12,852 nucleotides of DNA from Triparma columacea (GCA_030267965.1 BRYA01000090.1:69435-82286); one strand, 5' to 3'. Numbered from the stretch's first letter, positions 1 through 10,600 are shown. Made by a program: numbers and translations. Notes: generated by a model from the sequence alone, not told the origin.

Positions 1-31
1 CCCCCCCCCCCCCCCCCCCACCCCCCCCCAC
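1..31. repeat. C homopolymer tract at the window edge
   Basis: Nineteen C, one A, nine C, one A and a final C open the window. This lies just beyond the stop codon of the minus-strand gene, so in that gene's sense it is a G-rich tract in the 3' flank. Similar C/G runs occur inside that gene's introns. A window beginning in such a run would also fit an assembly that stopped at a homopolymer, but that is inference. Confidence 0.9.
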
Positions 32-42
32 TTCCAAACCCA

Positions 43-1968
43 TCACGACAGCTTCTTTAAGGCTGCGTCAACCCGCTTTGCCATGAAGCTCCTTAGCTCC
101 CTGGCCACCTTCTCGTACATCATCTTCGTCCCCTCGTCGAACGCTAAGGCCGTGAAAGGGTTTTCAATTGACGGGTAGGGGTTAGGATTTTTCGAGCATT
201 GCATTTCAACGTCAGGGGAGACAAAATAGCCCCCCCCCCGGCCACGTCAAGCCCCTCACCTTTGCCGAACTTCTGCACGATGGCGAGCACCAAGGACGAA
301 ACCTTGAGGCTCTTTGCTACCTTCGAGTCCTTCGACGTCACCTCGTAAAGAACAGACCCGAAGGCAGACACGGTTCGGGTTGGGAGGGGGGGAGACTCCT
401 TGAAGAGAGTTGTGAGGAAGGGTGCGTTTGAATCGCTTACCGTGAACTCGTCGGACGTGGACAGGGAGTTCAGGAAGGACGCAGAGGCGGAGGAGGTCAG
501 GGGAGACTGCTTGAGGGCCCTAGTTGCAAAATCCAGCTGGGGGGACGTGGAAATCGGAGAGAAGAGGATCGGGAGGAGGAGGCCGTCGATCAGCGTCTGG
601 CTTTGTAACCCCTCAAGGCAGGACATCAAGACCCTGGAGGCGTTGTTCGGAAGCCCGAAAACCACGGGAAGGATTATGCTAGAGACGTAGGCAACAGCTG
701 CGGCGAAGGGAGCGGGATCAGTGAATGTGGTCATGTTCGCCCACGCTGCTTCCCTGCATCTTGGCCGAACCCCCCCCGCCCCCCCCCCCCCACACACACT
801 CACCTATTCTTTTCGGGGTATCGTCGAGAAGGAAAGATCGCGTCAATGTCAGAATGACGGAATCTGGGAGACTCACATTATTATCGACAAAGAGTTCTGA
901 CCCGATAAGTGTTATCAAGGCAGCCTCTCGGTCGGAAAGTAAGCGTAAAAGGGAGGAAGAAATTTCATCAATCTCTGTGGACACTGGGTTTGGGTTGATT
1001 TCCTGGAGGAGGGACTGGACCCGGGAGATCTCAGCTACAGCAGCTTGGTCAAGTGCAAGTTGCGAGGCCGGAGGGGGTTGAGTTGGAGCCGAAGGGTCGG
1101 CAAGGGAAGGAGTCGAGTCTACGTGAGGAGTGAGGTTTTGTGTGAGAGTTGAGTGTAGTGTTGTCACTACAATTCACACCTGGTATATTCCTCAACACTC
1201 ACCTTGAGGCATGCGTCTCTTGGCTCCAATCAGTATATAGTTCGATAAGGAGTGCGGGGATGGGAGGGGAGAGGGGGGGACGGGGGGGGGGATTGTTGTC
1301 GGGCAGTGTGGGGGGGAGCACAGATCCTTGCCGTGGGAGAGTGCGTCGAAGTGACCACCCCCCTTATCGAACCATTCAAATAAGCCTGAAAGCTGCTCCA
1401 TGTTCAAGATCTTTCTGGAGAGAGAAAGGATCCCAGGGCGCTTGGTGGGGGGGAATGGGGCGGAGAAAGGGGGTTAGAGAGAGAGAGAGAAAGAGGGAGG
1501 AAGGGAGGAAGAGAGAGAGATACGAGCTAGGTTCCGAAGTCAAAGTCTCCTCACTCCTCCTCATCATCTCACCAAAACCTCGTCAGGCAGCCTTGATATT
1601 TCAGCTACAGCCATGAAACAAAGCTTCGCGCACCACTCATCTAAAGGCTGAGGCGACCCCTTCACGAATGCCGCCACCGCATACAAAACGTGTTGGTATA
1701 GGTCCCTCGAAAGAGGGTCGGAGGGAGGAGACCTCTCGACTGTCTCATAAATTGCTGTCATAATGAAGCGCTGAGACTTTGGGGGCAGCGCTAAGAGGCG
1801 ATTGATAGGAAAATCGACCTGGCTTTCGGAACCGTCGGCAGGGGAAGACGCAGGGAGGCTAAGGAGGAGGATAAAGTCGTGCCAAAGGGTTTGTGTTGTG
1901 TAGGATTGTATGAATGAACGAAGTTTCGTGTATGTTGGCTTGAGTGCCAGCGAGAATACCTCATCCAT
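43..1968 (-). CDS. FANCE: FANCE-like Fanconi anemia core complex protein, five exons
   Basis: Minus-strand gene, reconstructed as exons 1968-1573, 1410-1203, 1118-804, 745-260 and 143-43 (stop TGA at 43-45). Donors are all GTGAG; phases are 0,1,1,1 and agree at every junction, giving about 501 residues, close to the usual size of FANCE. FANCE bridges the core ubiquitin-ligase complex and FANCD2 in interstrand-crosslink repair in the nucleus. The assignment rests on the C-terminal half: repeated short helical hairpins, a segment reading KSLKVSSLVLAIVQKFG, and the terminal helix RSFMAKRVDAALKKLS, which match the pattern I recall from plant FANCE C-termini. The N-terminal half is unrecognised and joined by a Pro/Ser/Ala-rich linker (exon 3 start). 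Acceptor choices are uncertain: exon 2 could begin at 1392 and exon 3 at 1166, both in phase. Exon 2 contains C-runs (sense) at 1273-1316 and may hide another intron. Start ATG 1966-1968 is followed by a long clean frame. Other helical-repeat proteins remain possible. Confidence 0.55.
144..259 (-). other. 116-base intron of the FANCE-like gene with a G10 run
   Basis: Inferred intron 4. Donor GTGAGG, a run of ten G about 20 bases downstream (230-239 on the plus strand as C), and acceptor CCTTAG. Splicing it out links the helical domain to the final conserved helix encoded at 43-143; reading through instead ends at an in-frame TAG at the acceptor. Confidence 0.65.
746..803 (-). other. 58-base G-tract intron of the FANCE-like gene
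   Basis: Inferred intron 3. In the sense orientation it starts GTGAGTGTGTG and then has runs of 13 and 8 G before the acceptor AAGCAG. Splicing here joins two phase-1 exons and removes an otherwise Gly-rich, low-complexity translation. It is very short and almost half homopolymeric. Confidence 0.6.
1475..1520. repeat. Polypurine (GA-rich) tract in intron 1
   Basis: A nearly pure G/A stretch with (GA)n microsatellite blocks on the plus strand, which is CT-rich in the sense of the minus-strand gene. It lies within its inferred first intron (1411-1572), upstream of the acceptor, so it could serve as an extended pyrimidine tract. A run of seven G (1447-1453) is nearby. Confidence 0.8.
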
Positions 1969-2059
1969 GGCCTACTGGAAGGTGCGCGGGTGGTGGGGGA
2001 GTGGGAATGGTGTGTTGTTTATTGGGATTGTTTTGCCAATCTTTTTTTCTTCAAAGTAG
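1969..2059. promoter_or_regulatory. 91-base divergent promoter with opposed CCAAT boxes
   Basis: This is the only DNA between the start codons of the minus-strand FANCE-like gene and the plus-strand gene at 2060, so it must hold core promoter elements of one or both unless the 5' UTRs extend into the neighbour. ATTGG at 2021-2025 and CCAAT at 2036-2040 form an inverted pair with 10 bases between, the arrangement typical of NF-Y-bound bidirectional promoters in eukaryotes. A pyrimidine tract (2041-2051) follows; it could be initiator-like, or a splice acceptor ending at AAAG 2053-2056. No TATA box is seen. Confidence 0.45.
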
Positions 2060-3694
2060 ATGCAGATTCGATTACATCGGATAAAGCGATGGAGAGCGGT
2101 ATTAATTGCGCTCTCGTGCTTGGTAGGAATAGGATTTAGGGGCGAATATTATAGTGAGGCCAAGAACTCCTGTGCTACCGACCAACAGCTCAACCTTGAA
2201 GGGCAGATGATGTCTTGTGAGGACGCAGTGGAGAGGGAAACGGGATTATCTTGTGAGGCATCATTCTGCCCAAGCTGTCCGTACGCAGGGGTGTGCGACG
2301 AGTTCTGTGGGTATTGTGGGGAGGAGAGTGAGGAGGGGGAGATGGAGGAGGGTGGAAGGGTGATGGGGAGTGCAGCGGAGGAGTGCGAGGAGGGGGAGCT
2401 CGTGGACTGCAACGGTAAGTGCTTTCGGGACAGGATCGATACCACTGTGGCGGCAATGGGATGGGGCGAAGTGAGGGACTGGCTTGGCAATGGGTGTTGT
2501 GATGAGGGGCATGGTTGGCAGTCCGACGTGGGGTTCTTCCCGGACTTCAACTGCCCCATGTACGGATGCGACGGCGGAGATTGCGAATTCTGCGGGTCCG
2601 ACCCGAATGGTGTCGTTCGGGGTGCATGGGATGGAGGGGGAGGGGGAAGGGGAAGGTGCAGGGACCTTAGTATCACGCTTAGGGGGGAAAGGACCAGCTG
2701 CGCGGAAGTCGTTGGGGAGGGTGAGAGGGGCCTCTCATGCGAGGGGGACTTCTGTGACGAGTGCGACTACGCCGGATACTGCGACGAGTACTGTGGGTAT
2801 TGTCGGGAGGAGGGGGAGTGTGGGAGGGAAATGGATGGAGAGAGAGGGAGAGGGAGAGCGGGGGGGAAGGAGGAGGATGAGGAGAAGGTGGTGGAAGAGA
2901 TGGATAACAAGGAGGAGAACGGCAGCAAGTTTTGCATCATGCTTACAGCAGCGATTTGTCCAGCGCAAAATATGACCCATACTGTCAGAAGCCAGCCGAG
3001 GCTGAGGACAAGAGAATACGAAAACGTAGTGAGGGCTTGGGCAAAGTTGTACGAAGAGAAGAGGGGAAGTGGACAGGAGAGTTTGCCTAAGATAATTTTC
3101 GTTGAGAACGGCAACAATAACTTGGATACTATAAGAGATGCGTCCCGTCAAGACGAAGCGTTTGAATTCGTATCTTGGCACGACAAGAAAATCAATGGCG
3201 GCTTCGTAGCTCGGGGGAAGGGCTTCGCAGAGTACAGGAGCATAGCATACGCTATGAAGAACAGCGAAGCGACCAGGGCAGAGGGCGGCTGCGATATGGT
3301 AATTAAAGTTACCGGGAGATACTTTGTACCGTCTCTCATTGAAGAGATTGCCAGACTACAGGGAGAGGGTAGGGAGGAGGGGAAGGATGAGGAAGGAAAA
3401 GGGAAGGACGCAACCCTCATCGTACAGGGGACAGAAAATTGGTGGAATATGTACGAGAATGACGGAGGGGTCATCAGGAGCGAAGTCATAGGATGGAAGA
3501 AGGGCACAGAGGACTGGCTCTTCGAAGGCCAGAATGAGGCCATAGGAGTACCAATGGAAAGGGTCCTTGCGCTCAGGGCGAGGGAAATAGAACAGGGAGC
3601 GAGAGGGGCAGGAAAGGTCGCAAGGTTCAAGAGGATGGACTTGGAGGGGGGAGGAAAGAGGAACGCAGAAGGGGTGCTAGTGGAGTTTTTATGA
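2060..3694 (+). CDS. Type II membrane/secretory protein with LNR-like, Cys-rich and glycosyltransferase-like domains
   Basis: 544 residues, no intron. The start is fixed by an in-frame TAG directly before the ATG (2057-2059). Residues 4-12 are basic and 13-26 hydrophobic, fitting a signal anchor for ER/Golgi. Two matching cysteine motifs lie at residues 53-86 and 214-248, both ending C-x5-C-x3-CGYC. Between them, residues 141-178 (WLGNGCCD ... CDGGDC) resemble a calcium-binding Notch/LNR module. A charged Glu/Arg/Gly linker (249-288) leads to a C-terminal domain (about 291-525) beginning FCIMLTAAICP and containing RGKGFAEYRSIAYA and KVTGRY (416-421); this combination resembles glycosyltransferase-like proteins of bacterial capsule loci and algae. 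I see no clear DxD metal motif, so enzymatic activity is unproven. It likely acts in the secretory lumen on glycans, possibly tethered through its Cys-rich modules. The neighbouring genes give no pathway clue. Confidence 0.8.
   Translation: MQIRLHRIKRWRAVLIALSCLVGIGFRGEYYSEAKNSCATDQQLNLEGQMMSCEDAVERETGLSCEASFCPSCPYAGVCDEFCGYCGEESEEGEMEEGGRVMGSAAEECEEGELVDCNGKCFRDRIDTTVAAMGWGEVRDWLGNGCCDEGHGWQSDVGFFPDFNCPMYGCDGGDCEFCGSDPNGVVRGAWDGGGGGRGRCRDLSITLRGERTSCAEVVGEGERGLSCEGDFCDECDYAGYCDEYCGYCREEGECGREMDGERGRGRAGGKEEDEEKVVEEMDNKEENGSKFCIMLTAAICPAQNMTHTVRSQPRLRTREYENVVRAWAKLYEEKRGSGQESLPKIIFVENGNNNLDTIRDASRQDEAFEFVSWHDKKINGGFVARGKGFAEYRSIAYAMKNSEATRAEGGCDMVIKVTGRYFVPSLIEEIARLQGEGREEGKDEEGKGKDATLIVQGTENWWNMYENDGGVIRSEVIGWKKGTEDWLFEGQNEAIGVPMERVLALRAREIEQGARGAGKVARFKRMDLEGGGKRNAEGVLVEFL
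2216..2317 (+). repeat. Cysteine motif copy 1 (protein level)
   Basis: Residues 53-86 of the 2060-3694 product: C-x11-C-x4-C-x2-C-x5-C-x3-C-x2-C, containing GLSC, CPYAG and CGYC. It matches the later copy at 2699-2803 in spacing and in the residues between cysteines. The even spacing suggests a small disulfide-bonded extracytoplasmic module. Confidence 0.8.
2699..2803 (+). repeat. Cysteine motif copy 2 (protein level)
   Basis: Residues 214-248: C-x12-C-x4-C-x2-C-x5-C-x3-C-x2-C, differing from copy 1 by one residue in the first spacing. Shared cores include RGLSCE versus TGLSCE and YAGYCDEYCGYC versus YAGVCDEFCGYC. An internal duplication that brackets the LNR-like motif. Confidence 0.8.
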
Positions 3695-4627
3695 AAAGGG
3701 GAGCGGGAGGAAGGGGAGGAGCAGGACAATGTGTGCACATTAGGGATAGGGCTAGGCGGAATTAAGGGGGGGGTTGGTTTGGGCGGGTTGGGTTGGAGGA
3801 GGCAAGGGAATGGGAGGAGAGTGGAAATGATGAACGTTGTGTGTTTCAAAGCTATAGTATTTTAAATATAGGGAAGAAAGCGACAGTACCAAGCGCGAGT
3901 GGATGCTACGCATTTGCTTGCTGGTTTTATGTGTTGTGTGTGAGTAGGGGAAGATGGAGAGGGTGCAGAAATATAGATACAAATTTGATATTGGGAAGAT
4001 ATAGCGTACTTGAAATGGCAAGTGGGACCAAACGCCGATCTTAGGACTGAAAACACGAAGACATAGAGGCGTAGACGAAGTTCAAGGTGTGAACTATTTT
4101 TTTTCCAAAACCCTCAAAACAATTTCTGAATACATTAACCTCATTCACATCGCATTGTCGTATTCGTTGCAACAAGAAGATCGATAATACTACACAACAC
4201 TCAGAAAATAGAGTTTGATCGCTTTAAGTGTTGACTGAAGCATAATACCTAGCTCACACCACTCCCGGCCAACGTCGTGAGCACAAGCAACTTAGTCCAC
4301 ATTTGGAAGGTAAGAATGTGAAGAGAGAGACGAAAAGGCTTTACGTTGGATCGGAGCGGTATATTGAGGGGTTCTTGTGCCTGATCGTGATGATGAGGCC
4401 TGCCCCCACCCTGCAACTTGCCTTCCAGATGAGGACTGGCGTTAGGCACTTCGAGGACCGAAACAGATTGGGTGATTTTGGAAAATATAAAAACGCGCAA
4501 TAATGACGCACTATACGAACATGCCAACTTACGATATCTTCACTCACACCAAAAAAATGCCGCTCCGCCACCTTTTTTACGCACGTCGATTGCAAACGAA
4601 TGATTTTCAGCACCCATTGAGATCCTC
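3695..4627. other. Intergenic stretch: 3' UTR, promoter and 5' UTR, no convincing gene
   Basis: Base composition changes within it. To about 4020 the plus strand is G/purine-rich like the preceding gene, consistent with its 3' UTR; an AT-rich TATA-like stretch sits near 3857-3880. From about 4080 it becomes A/C-rich with an eight-T run near 4097, consistent with promoter and 5' UTR of the large downstream gene. Short frames on both strands (for example 4249-4527 and 4341-4613, minus) overlap one another and show no domain features. No tRNA or rRNA was recognised. Confidence 0.55.
4310..4610 (+). other. Candidate 5'-UTR intron of the large gene
   Basis: A consensus donor (GGAAG then GTAAGAA, GT at 4310-4311) and a good acceptor (GATTTTCAG ending at 4610) flank 301 bases. 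The acceptor lies 17 bases before the ATG at 4628. The stretch of about 110 bases before the donor has no ATG, so splicing would give a clean leader. Inferred from splice signals only. Confidence 0.35.
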
Positions 4628-7600
4628 ATGGAGGGTGAGGTTGAAGCAGATGCGGGAGTCGTGAATGACGCCGGCAAGACCAACTTCGCCTCCAAGCCCC
4701 CCTCAGGCCCCAATCACACACCCTCCGCGATACGCGGTCCCGTAGATATCAATTACGCAGCTCTTGGACCCGAGCAAGGAAAACTTGTGAAGCTTCTTGA
4801 GGAGAGAGGAGCTGTTGAAGGCCTCATAGACAACTCTACCGGCGTCGATGTGAAGGTTATGGAGCTCGCTGATGTCTTCCACGACGAGCGTGACAAGATC
4901 ATTGACTTTCTCCTCACCGATTGTGAGCAGGGCAACTTCCGAAGGAAGACCCTCCAGGAGTATGACGAAAAGGAAGGAGTCCTTCACAGACTCGTCTACT
5001 GGCAGCACTACGGCAGCGGGAATAAGTTTGTCGAATTTCTCCTTGACGTCAAAGTCGTATCTCCTGACAAATCGACGAACATTATGGAGTTGGCACCCCT
5101 TGATGAGGACGACCTTTCTGACGTGGCAACTGCGATGCTTGTCGAAATTCTAGCTTCAATAAAGACCAAGACTGTCAAGCGAGGTGTCATTAAGGGCGAG
5201 CTCAGCTTCACTGATTTCGAGTTTGGACAAACTGCAGTCACCATGGTGGGAACTCTCAAGGCAGAGAAGAGAGCAACAGAGATGAAAGCAGAAGTTGATG
5301 TTCACATAGTCAAAAGCTCCAAGAGTGTGAGATCCACGAGATCTAGTGTTGAAGGCAGCCCAGGCAGGACCAAGAAGGGAGATGTCAAGTCTGCATATGC
5401 AGCAGTAAAGGGTATCATGGAGGAGGTCAGGAAAAAGTTCAGACATCCTGCAGTCATTGACGAGCGGAGGAAGATGCACTTTGTAGAATTGGTCATGCCC
5501 AATGTGCCAACTCTTACTGAGGAAGAGGACGGGATGCTGGAAGGAGTTGGAGGGCTGGAGGAGGAACTCTACAAGAAGGGAAAGAGAGTCAAGGGGACGC
5601 TGAAGGAGGGCATTGACAAGTTCCTGTGGAGAGAGGAGGACAAGGTGTGGGGAGCCTTTGGAGTTACTGTGGACAAGTCAGCAAAGGGTGTGTTGGCAGA
5701 GCAATTTCTGCATGACACATTTGCACGATCTAAGAAGCACTTCAAAAATGAAGGGAATTTACCAAGGGTGATCAGGAATGATGTCGACGGAACTAGAAGC
5801 TTGCACTATCATTCTGGCATGAAGGTCCCTGCCATCACCAATCGACTATTTGAGATTTGGTTTGTGTGGAAGGAAGTCAAACTTGAGAATGGCCGGACTT
5901 CATACATGTTAGCTTTTGTGCCACTGACAGAGTACCCTGGAGGAGGCTTCAAGGACCTCAGTAAGGAAGGATTTGTGCTAGCAGAGACTACAGGTGTCTA
6001 CTTCTTCAATGAGATTGCTCCAAATGTCTGCAGAGTGACACGCGTTCAAACGCTTGATCTGAAATTTACTGGCCTTCTTCAAAAGGCAGTGATGGACAAA
6101 GCCATTGAGTACCTTGCAAAGAATCAGCTTGCTGAGGCCAGCAGGCTGCAGAAGAAGTTCAGGAGGAACGGGAAGGAGGTTGACGCTGAGGTCAGGGGGG
6201 TTCTGGTGGAGAGGATGAGGGAGCGTGCTGAGTTGGAGGAGGACCAGAAGAAGGTGTTTGGGGAGTTGGAGGAGCTCTTTGGTGGGGAGGATGAAGAAGA
6301 GTGGGGGCCTCTTGAGTCACCTTATGGGGGAGTGAAGATGGAGATCATGTACAAGCAGCAGAAGAAGGGTGAGAGGAGCATTGCACTCGGGAGAGCTTAC
6401 GGACATGCAGACTGCACAGCAGAGGAGGCAGCAGCTTGGTACTTTGAGTACTGTGGCAGGGAGAGGAATACTCGTGGTTTCCAGGCTGGCGATCTTGCCC
6501 GGCTTGAAGTAAGAAAGGGAGTGCAAAGGAGAAACGAGAAGCTGATTGCATCAGTCAAGAAGCTTCCTTTGCTGCTCAATAATAGAGAATTTGTCTTCAG
6601 AAATCTGTGGAAAAAGAACAAAAATGAAAGTATCTCTGTTGGCTCTTGGCCAAGCGACGATGAGATTGATTACGGTGGAGAAATCAAAAATGTAGTCAGA
6701 GCAGAAGGCCGAGGACTGCTTTTAGCTACCAACATCAGCAAAGAAGGAGGGATAGCGCAATGTAAGCTTGATTTCAAACAGCAATTGGATTTTGGCGGTT
6801 TCATCCCCCTAAAAGTTGTCGAGAAAAAAATTCCTAAGCAACTGCAAATCTTACACGAGATTCAAGAAACTTTCAAGCAAGATGAGGAGGTCGATAAGGT
6901 TGCGCTAGAGAATCTTGCAAATATCATGAGAAATGAGCAGCAAAATTATACTAAGGAGGAGAAGGTTGCAATCAGGAAGGGGAAAGAGTTTTATGAGAAG
7001 TGCAAGGAGGATGATAATTTTGATGATTTGAAGAGTCCTGATGAGAGGGTCAAGATGAAGCTAGTTCATGTTGATGGAGCAAGCAGTGGTGGGACTGCTT
7101 TTGCCACTACTGTAGTTGATGCAAGTGTAGAGGAGTGCGCTGCCTATGAGTTTTATTTGGATTCAAGAGAATACCTTAACACATCAAAGGAGCGAGGGAT
7201 CACTGAGTATCACATCAAAAATGTTGATGACCACACCTTCTATTACATCACAACAAGGAATCTTGGTCTTCCTGGTTTAGCTCCTCGTGATTTGAGCAGT
7301 AAAGTTACCTGGTTCAAGCAACAGGATGGCAAAGTTATCATTGATGTCGCAGACACAGACGAACTTCAGGTAGACTTTCCAGTGAAAATTGGGAGTGTTG
7401 TAGTAAAGGCACACACAGTCTGGGTATTTGAGCCCCTTGACCCTATTGGAGGTGTGCTACAAACATCAGTGACTTTTACAACAAAGATAGACCTTGGTGG
7501 TGCCTTCTACTCTTCCATCATGAACAAGATTGTACCAAGGTTTCTCGGAGTGGTCTCAGACTTGAGGAATAACTTTGACAAAAGCAAAGAGATTGCTACC

Positions 7601-10600
7601 TTCAACAGACAGCAGATCATTGCAAAGTTTGAGGAGATTGCAATTGAGGGAGCGCCAGGGATTGAAAGTCACTTTGATGAGATTGTGGGAGCTCAAGAGA
7701 TAAGTAGCGCATTGTCTAGACAGACATTGATAAAGGCAGAGAAAGGAATGGGATGGGGGAAGACTTCAATAACTGTGAGAGCATCCTTCAAGGAAGTTGC
7801 AGCATTCTTCTGGGACCTTAAAAGTGGAGCCGACTTTCTGCTCGAGCTTTACAGAGCTAACAACAAAACACTAGTAATCACATTTGAACACGAAGGGCAA
7901 TTCACAGCTGTAAGGTTCTTGGAGACTGACCACATGAAGACCGATGTTGAATTGATGACTAGACATAAGGGTATAGGGAAAGCTGCCAACAAACAGAGTG
8001 TAATCAAGCACCTTGGTTTGGCAACTGATGCTGCTTACTACTTTGATAATCTACTCAAGAGCACTGAAGCAGGGGAACAGGATGGTAGGAGGTTTGGAGA
8101 GCAGCTGATGGAGAGAGTGAAGAAAAAGAATGTAGGGGACAGTAAGGTTGAGGTTGTGAGGCGATTTATGGTTGCCAATAGGGCACTAGGAGAGATTACA
8201 GAGCAGCATGGTTTCATGAGAACTATGCTGTATGCTGTGGTTATGAACAAATTTAAAAGGAGGGCAACAAATGAGGGAGAAGAAAAGAGCGAGGAGGAAG
8301 CCAGGGGGTGGGAAATTGGGAGTGCAATGACAGCAGTCATGTTGACTACTTTGACTGCTGCTCATGCTGTAGATGAGTGGGCCCATCAATTCACTGAAGT
8401 GCAAGAAGTCATGAATGAAAAACCTTGGTTAAGGCCCATGTTTGAGGAGATTGTTAAGAAACTATTTATGAAGTCTACCTTAGGCTTAAAGGCAAGGGTC
8501 ACTGTTGGTGCTGCCACCAGCATGCTTGATTTGGTGACTGATGTGTATGTGACATCCATGTTTTGGAGCGATGAGAAGTATGGGTACTTCAAGGCATCTT
8601 TGGCAAGTTTGGTTGTGTCAATTGGGATACAAATGCTTGTTGTTTGGGCGCAGAACAGGAAGTTGGGGATAAAGAGGGTACTTCGGGAATGGTTTCCTAT
8701 TTTGATAGGGTTTAAGCCTGCAGTTGATGCTTACAGATTAGCGAAGGGAGAAAAACAAGAGGCTGGACAAGCTTTTGATGCCATGGCAGAGTTGTCTTTC
8801 ATGAAATGCATTGAGATGTTTGCAGAAGCCATACCTGGAGTGATCATTCAACTTATGGCAGTTGCAACAAACGAAGGAAAGACTTCAAGGGCAGCATGGA
8901 TTTCACTTCTAGTTTCAGCACTGACAACAGGCTTTGCATCAGCAAGTATCAGTTATGACTGGGACACTGACCCAGTGAAGAGAGCGCAATCGCCTGACTT
9001 CTACGGGTATGTGCCTGCGAATCCCACCAAAAGATCTATCATATTTGGCTCATTGATGTTCATCAGTGCAGGCATGCTTGTGATTAGGTGCATGACAATA
9101 GTTGTGTTAGGGCTACTTTCAAAAAGATGGGTCTCTCTCTATATTGGTGCTGATATGCTTCTGTACTTGTTGGTGAAGGTCTTAAGAGGAGACTTTTGGT
9201 ATTGGATTCCTGCAGGAGGCAATGTAGAAATAGTGAGTAGCATTGTTGCTAGAGTACTGGTAAAAGTAGTAACAGACTTCACATCAATTGTGCATTTTAG
9301 GCATCCTAATGAACTTGGAGGAATGCAATTCACGCTTGGATTTGTGTTCACAATGGGAAGTCTCCCAGTATCAATAATCTTTGCTGTATGGGTAGATGCT
9401 GCAGAGAAAGGGCTCAAACTGGCTTCTTCAGTAGTTGGAATAGTTATACCATTCACAATTGTATCTTTAGCTATCTTTTTCTTGAGCATGGAGAAGAAGT
9501 ACTTTGGCAACTTTTTCAGTTTGCAAAGGGGTAAGGATTTAACAGTCCAGAACTTCAGAGGGGGCACAGATGATGTCAAAGCAATGTTGACATTCCAAAG
9601 GTCAAAGCATCATTGGAAGTCGATTGAAGAGGAAGTTAGAGGTTGGGTAGAAACTAACTGGGAGAGATGGGAGGAGGAGAAGCCAAAGTGGTTTGATCAA
9701 GCAATGAGAGCTAGAGTGCCAGTTGAATACATTCCAGGAGCAGGAGATGCTAGAAGGACAGAGAGTGTTAGGAGAGCAAGTGTTGATGCTGAAGCTGAGG
9801 GTGGTCTAGCAGGTGCTTTGAGAGCAAGTATTAGGAGAGCAAGTGTTGGCTTGGACAAAAGAGGCGCATTGGTTTCTTCACATGCTGTGAATGATACTAC
9901 ACAAGACTATACAGGTTTAGATCCCAACCAAATAGGAAAGTTGTTGGGTGAGCAACTGTTGGTTGCATTAAGTTTCAGGAAGAAGGGAATGACAAAGGAG
10001 CAGGCAGTGAGGTCATTTATTGGATCACACTATGTTATGAGACAGGCTGCAGAGAAGTACACATTTGTCACACCAATGCTTGGCGCTGTTATCAACAACA
10101 AGCTGCGTAAGTTGAGGAAGGTAGAGGGCAAGGCTGTAGACTTGGGAGAGAAGGAAGGAAGGGAGATTGGAGAGTCTCTAGCGAGGAGCTTAGCTGTTAA
10201 TACTCAGCCAGTTGCTGCTGTGGATGCCTTCATCTTAAATTTCCCTGCTCTACAGGAGCTTGATGAGGAGTATGAATGGTTCAGATCTATGATTGAGACA
10301 ATAAGCTACAGGCTTTTGGAGGAAGTTCCTTGGGGTTTGAAAGCAAGAGTGACTGTTGGGGCAATAACCAGTATGGCAGATTTGCTGACTGATGTGTATG
10401 TGACGCACATGTTTTGGAGTGATGAGAAGTATGGGTACTTTAAGGCTTCTTTGGCAAGTTTGGCAGTGTCAATTGGGATACAGATGTTTCTTGTTTGGTT
10501 AAAGAATAGGGAGTTGGGGATGTTGAGGGTGCTTAGGGAGTGGTTTCCTATTTTGATTGGGTTTAAACCTGCTGTTGATGCTTACAGAGTTGCAGCTGGC

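Noticed and set aside
400..1081. Plus-strand frames of 96 and 118 codons over the FANCE-like exons
   Set aside because: Antisense shadows; the minus-strand exons give phase-consistent splicing and a recognisable C-terminal pattern.
1149..1616. Plus-strand frame of 155 codons rich in Arg, Gly and Glu
   Set aside because: Driven by the GA-rich and G-run tracts of intron 1 and exon 2 on the other strand.
2149..3849. Several long minus-strand frames opposite the 2060-3694 gene
   Set aside because: Pro/Ser-rich shadows of a purine-rich coding strand; the plus frame has clear domains and a defined start.
4249..4613. Overlapping minus-strand frames of 92 and 90 codons in the intergenic region
   Set aside because: They overlap each other in different frames, lack recognisable motifs, and lie across a probable leader intron of the plus-strand gene.
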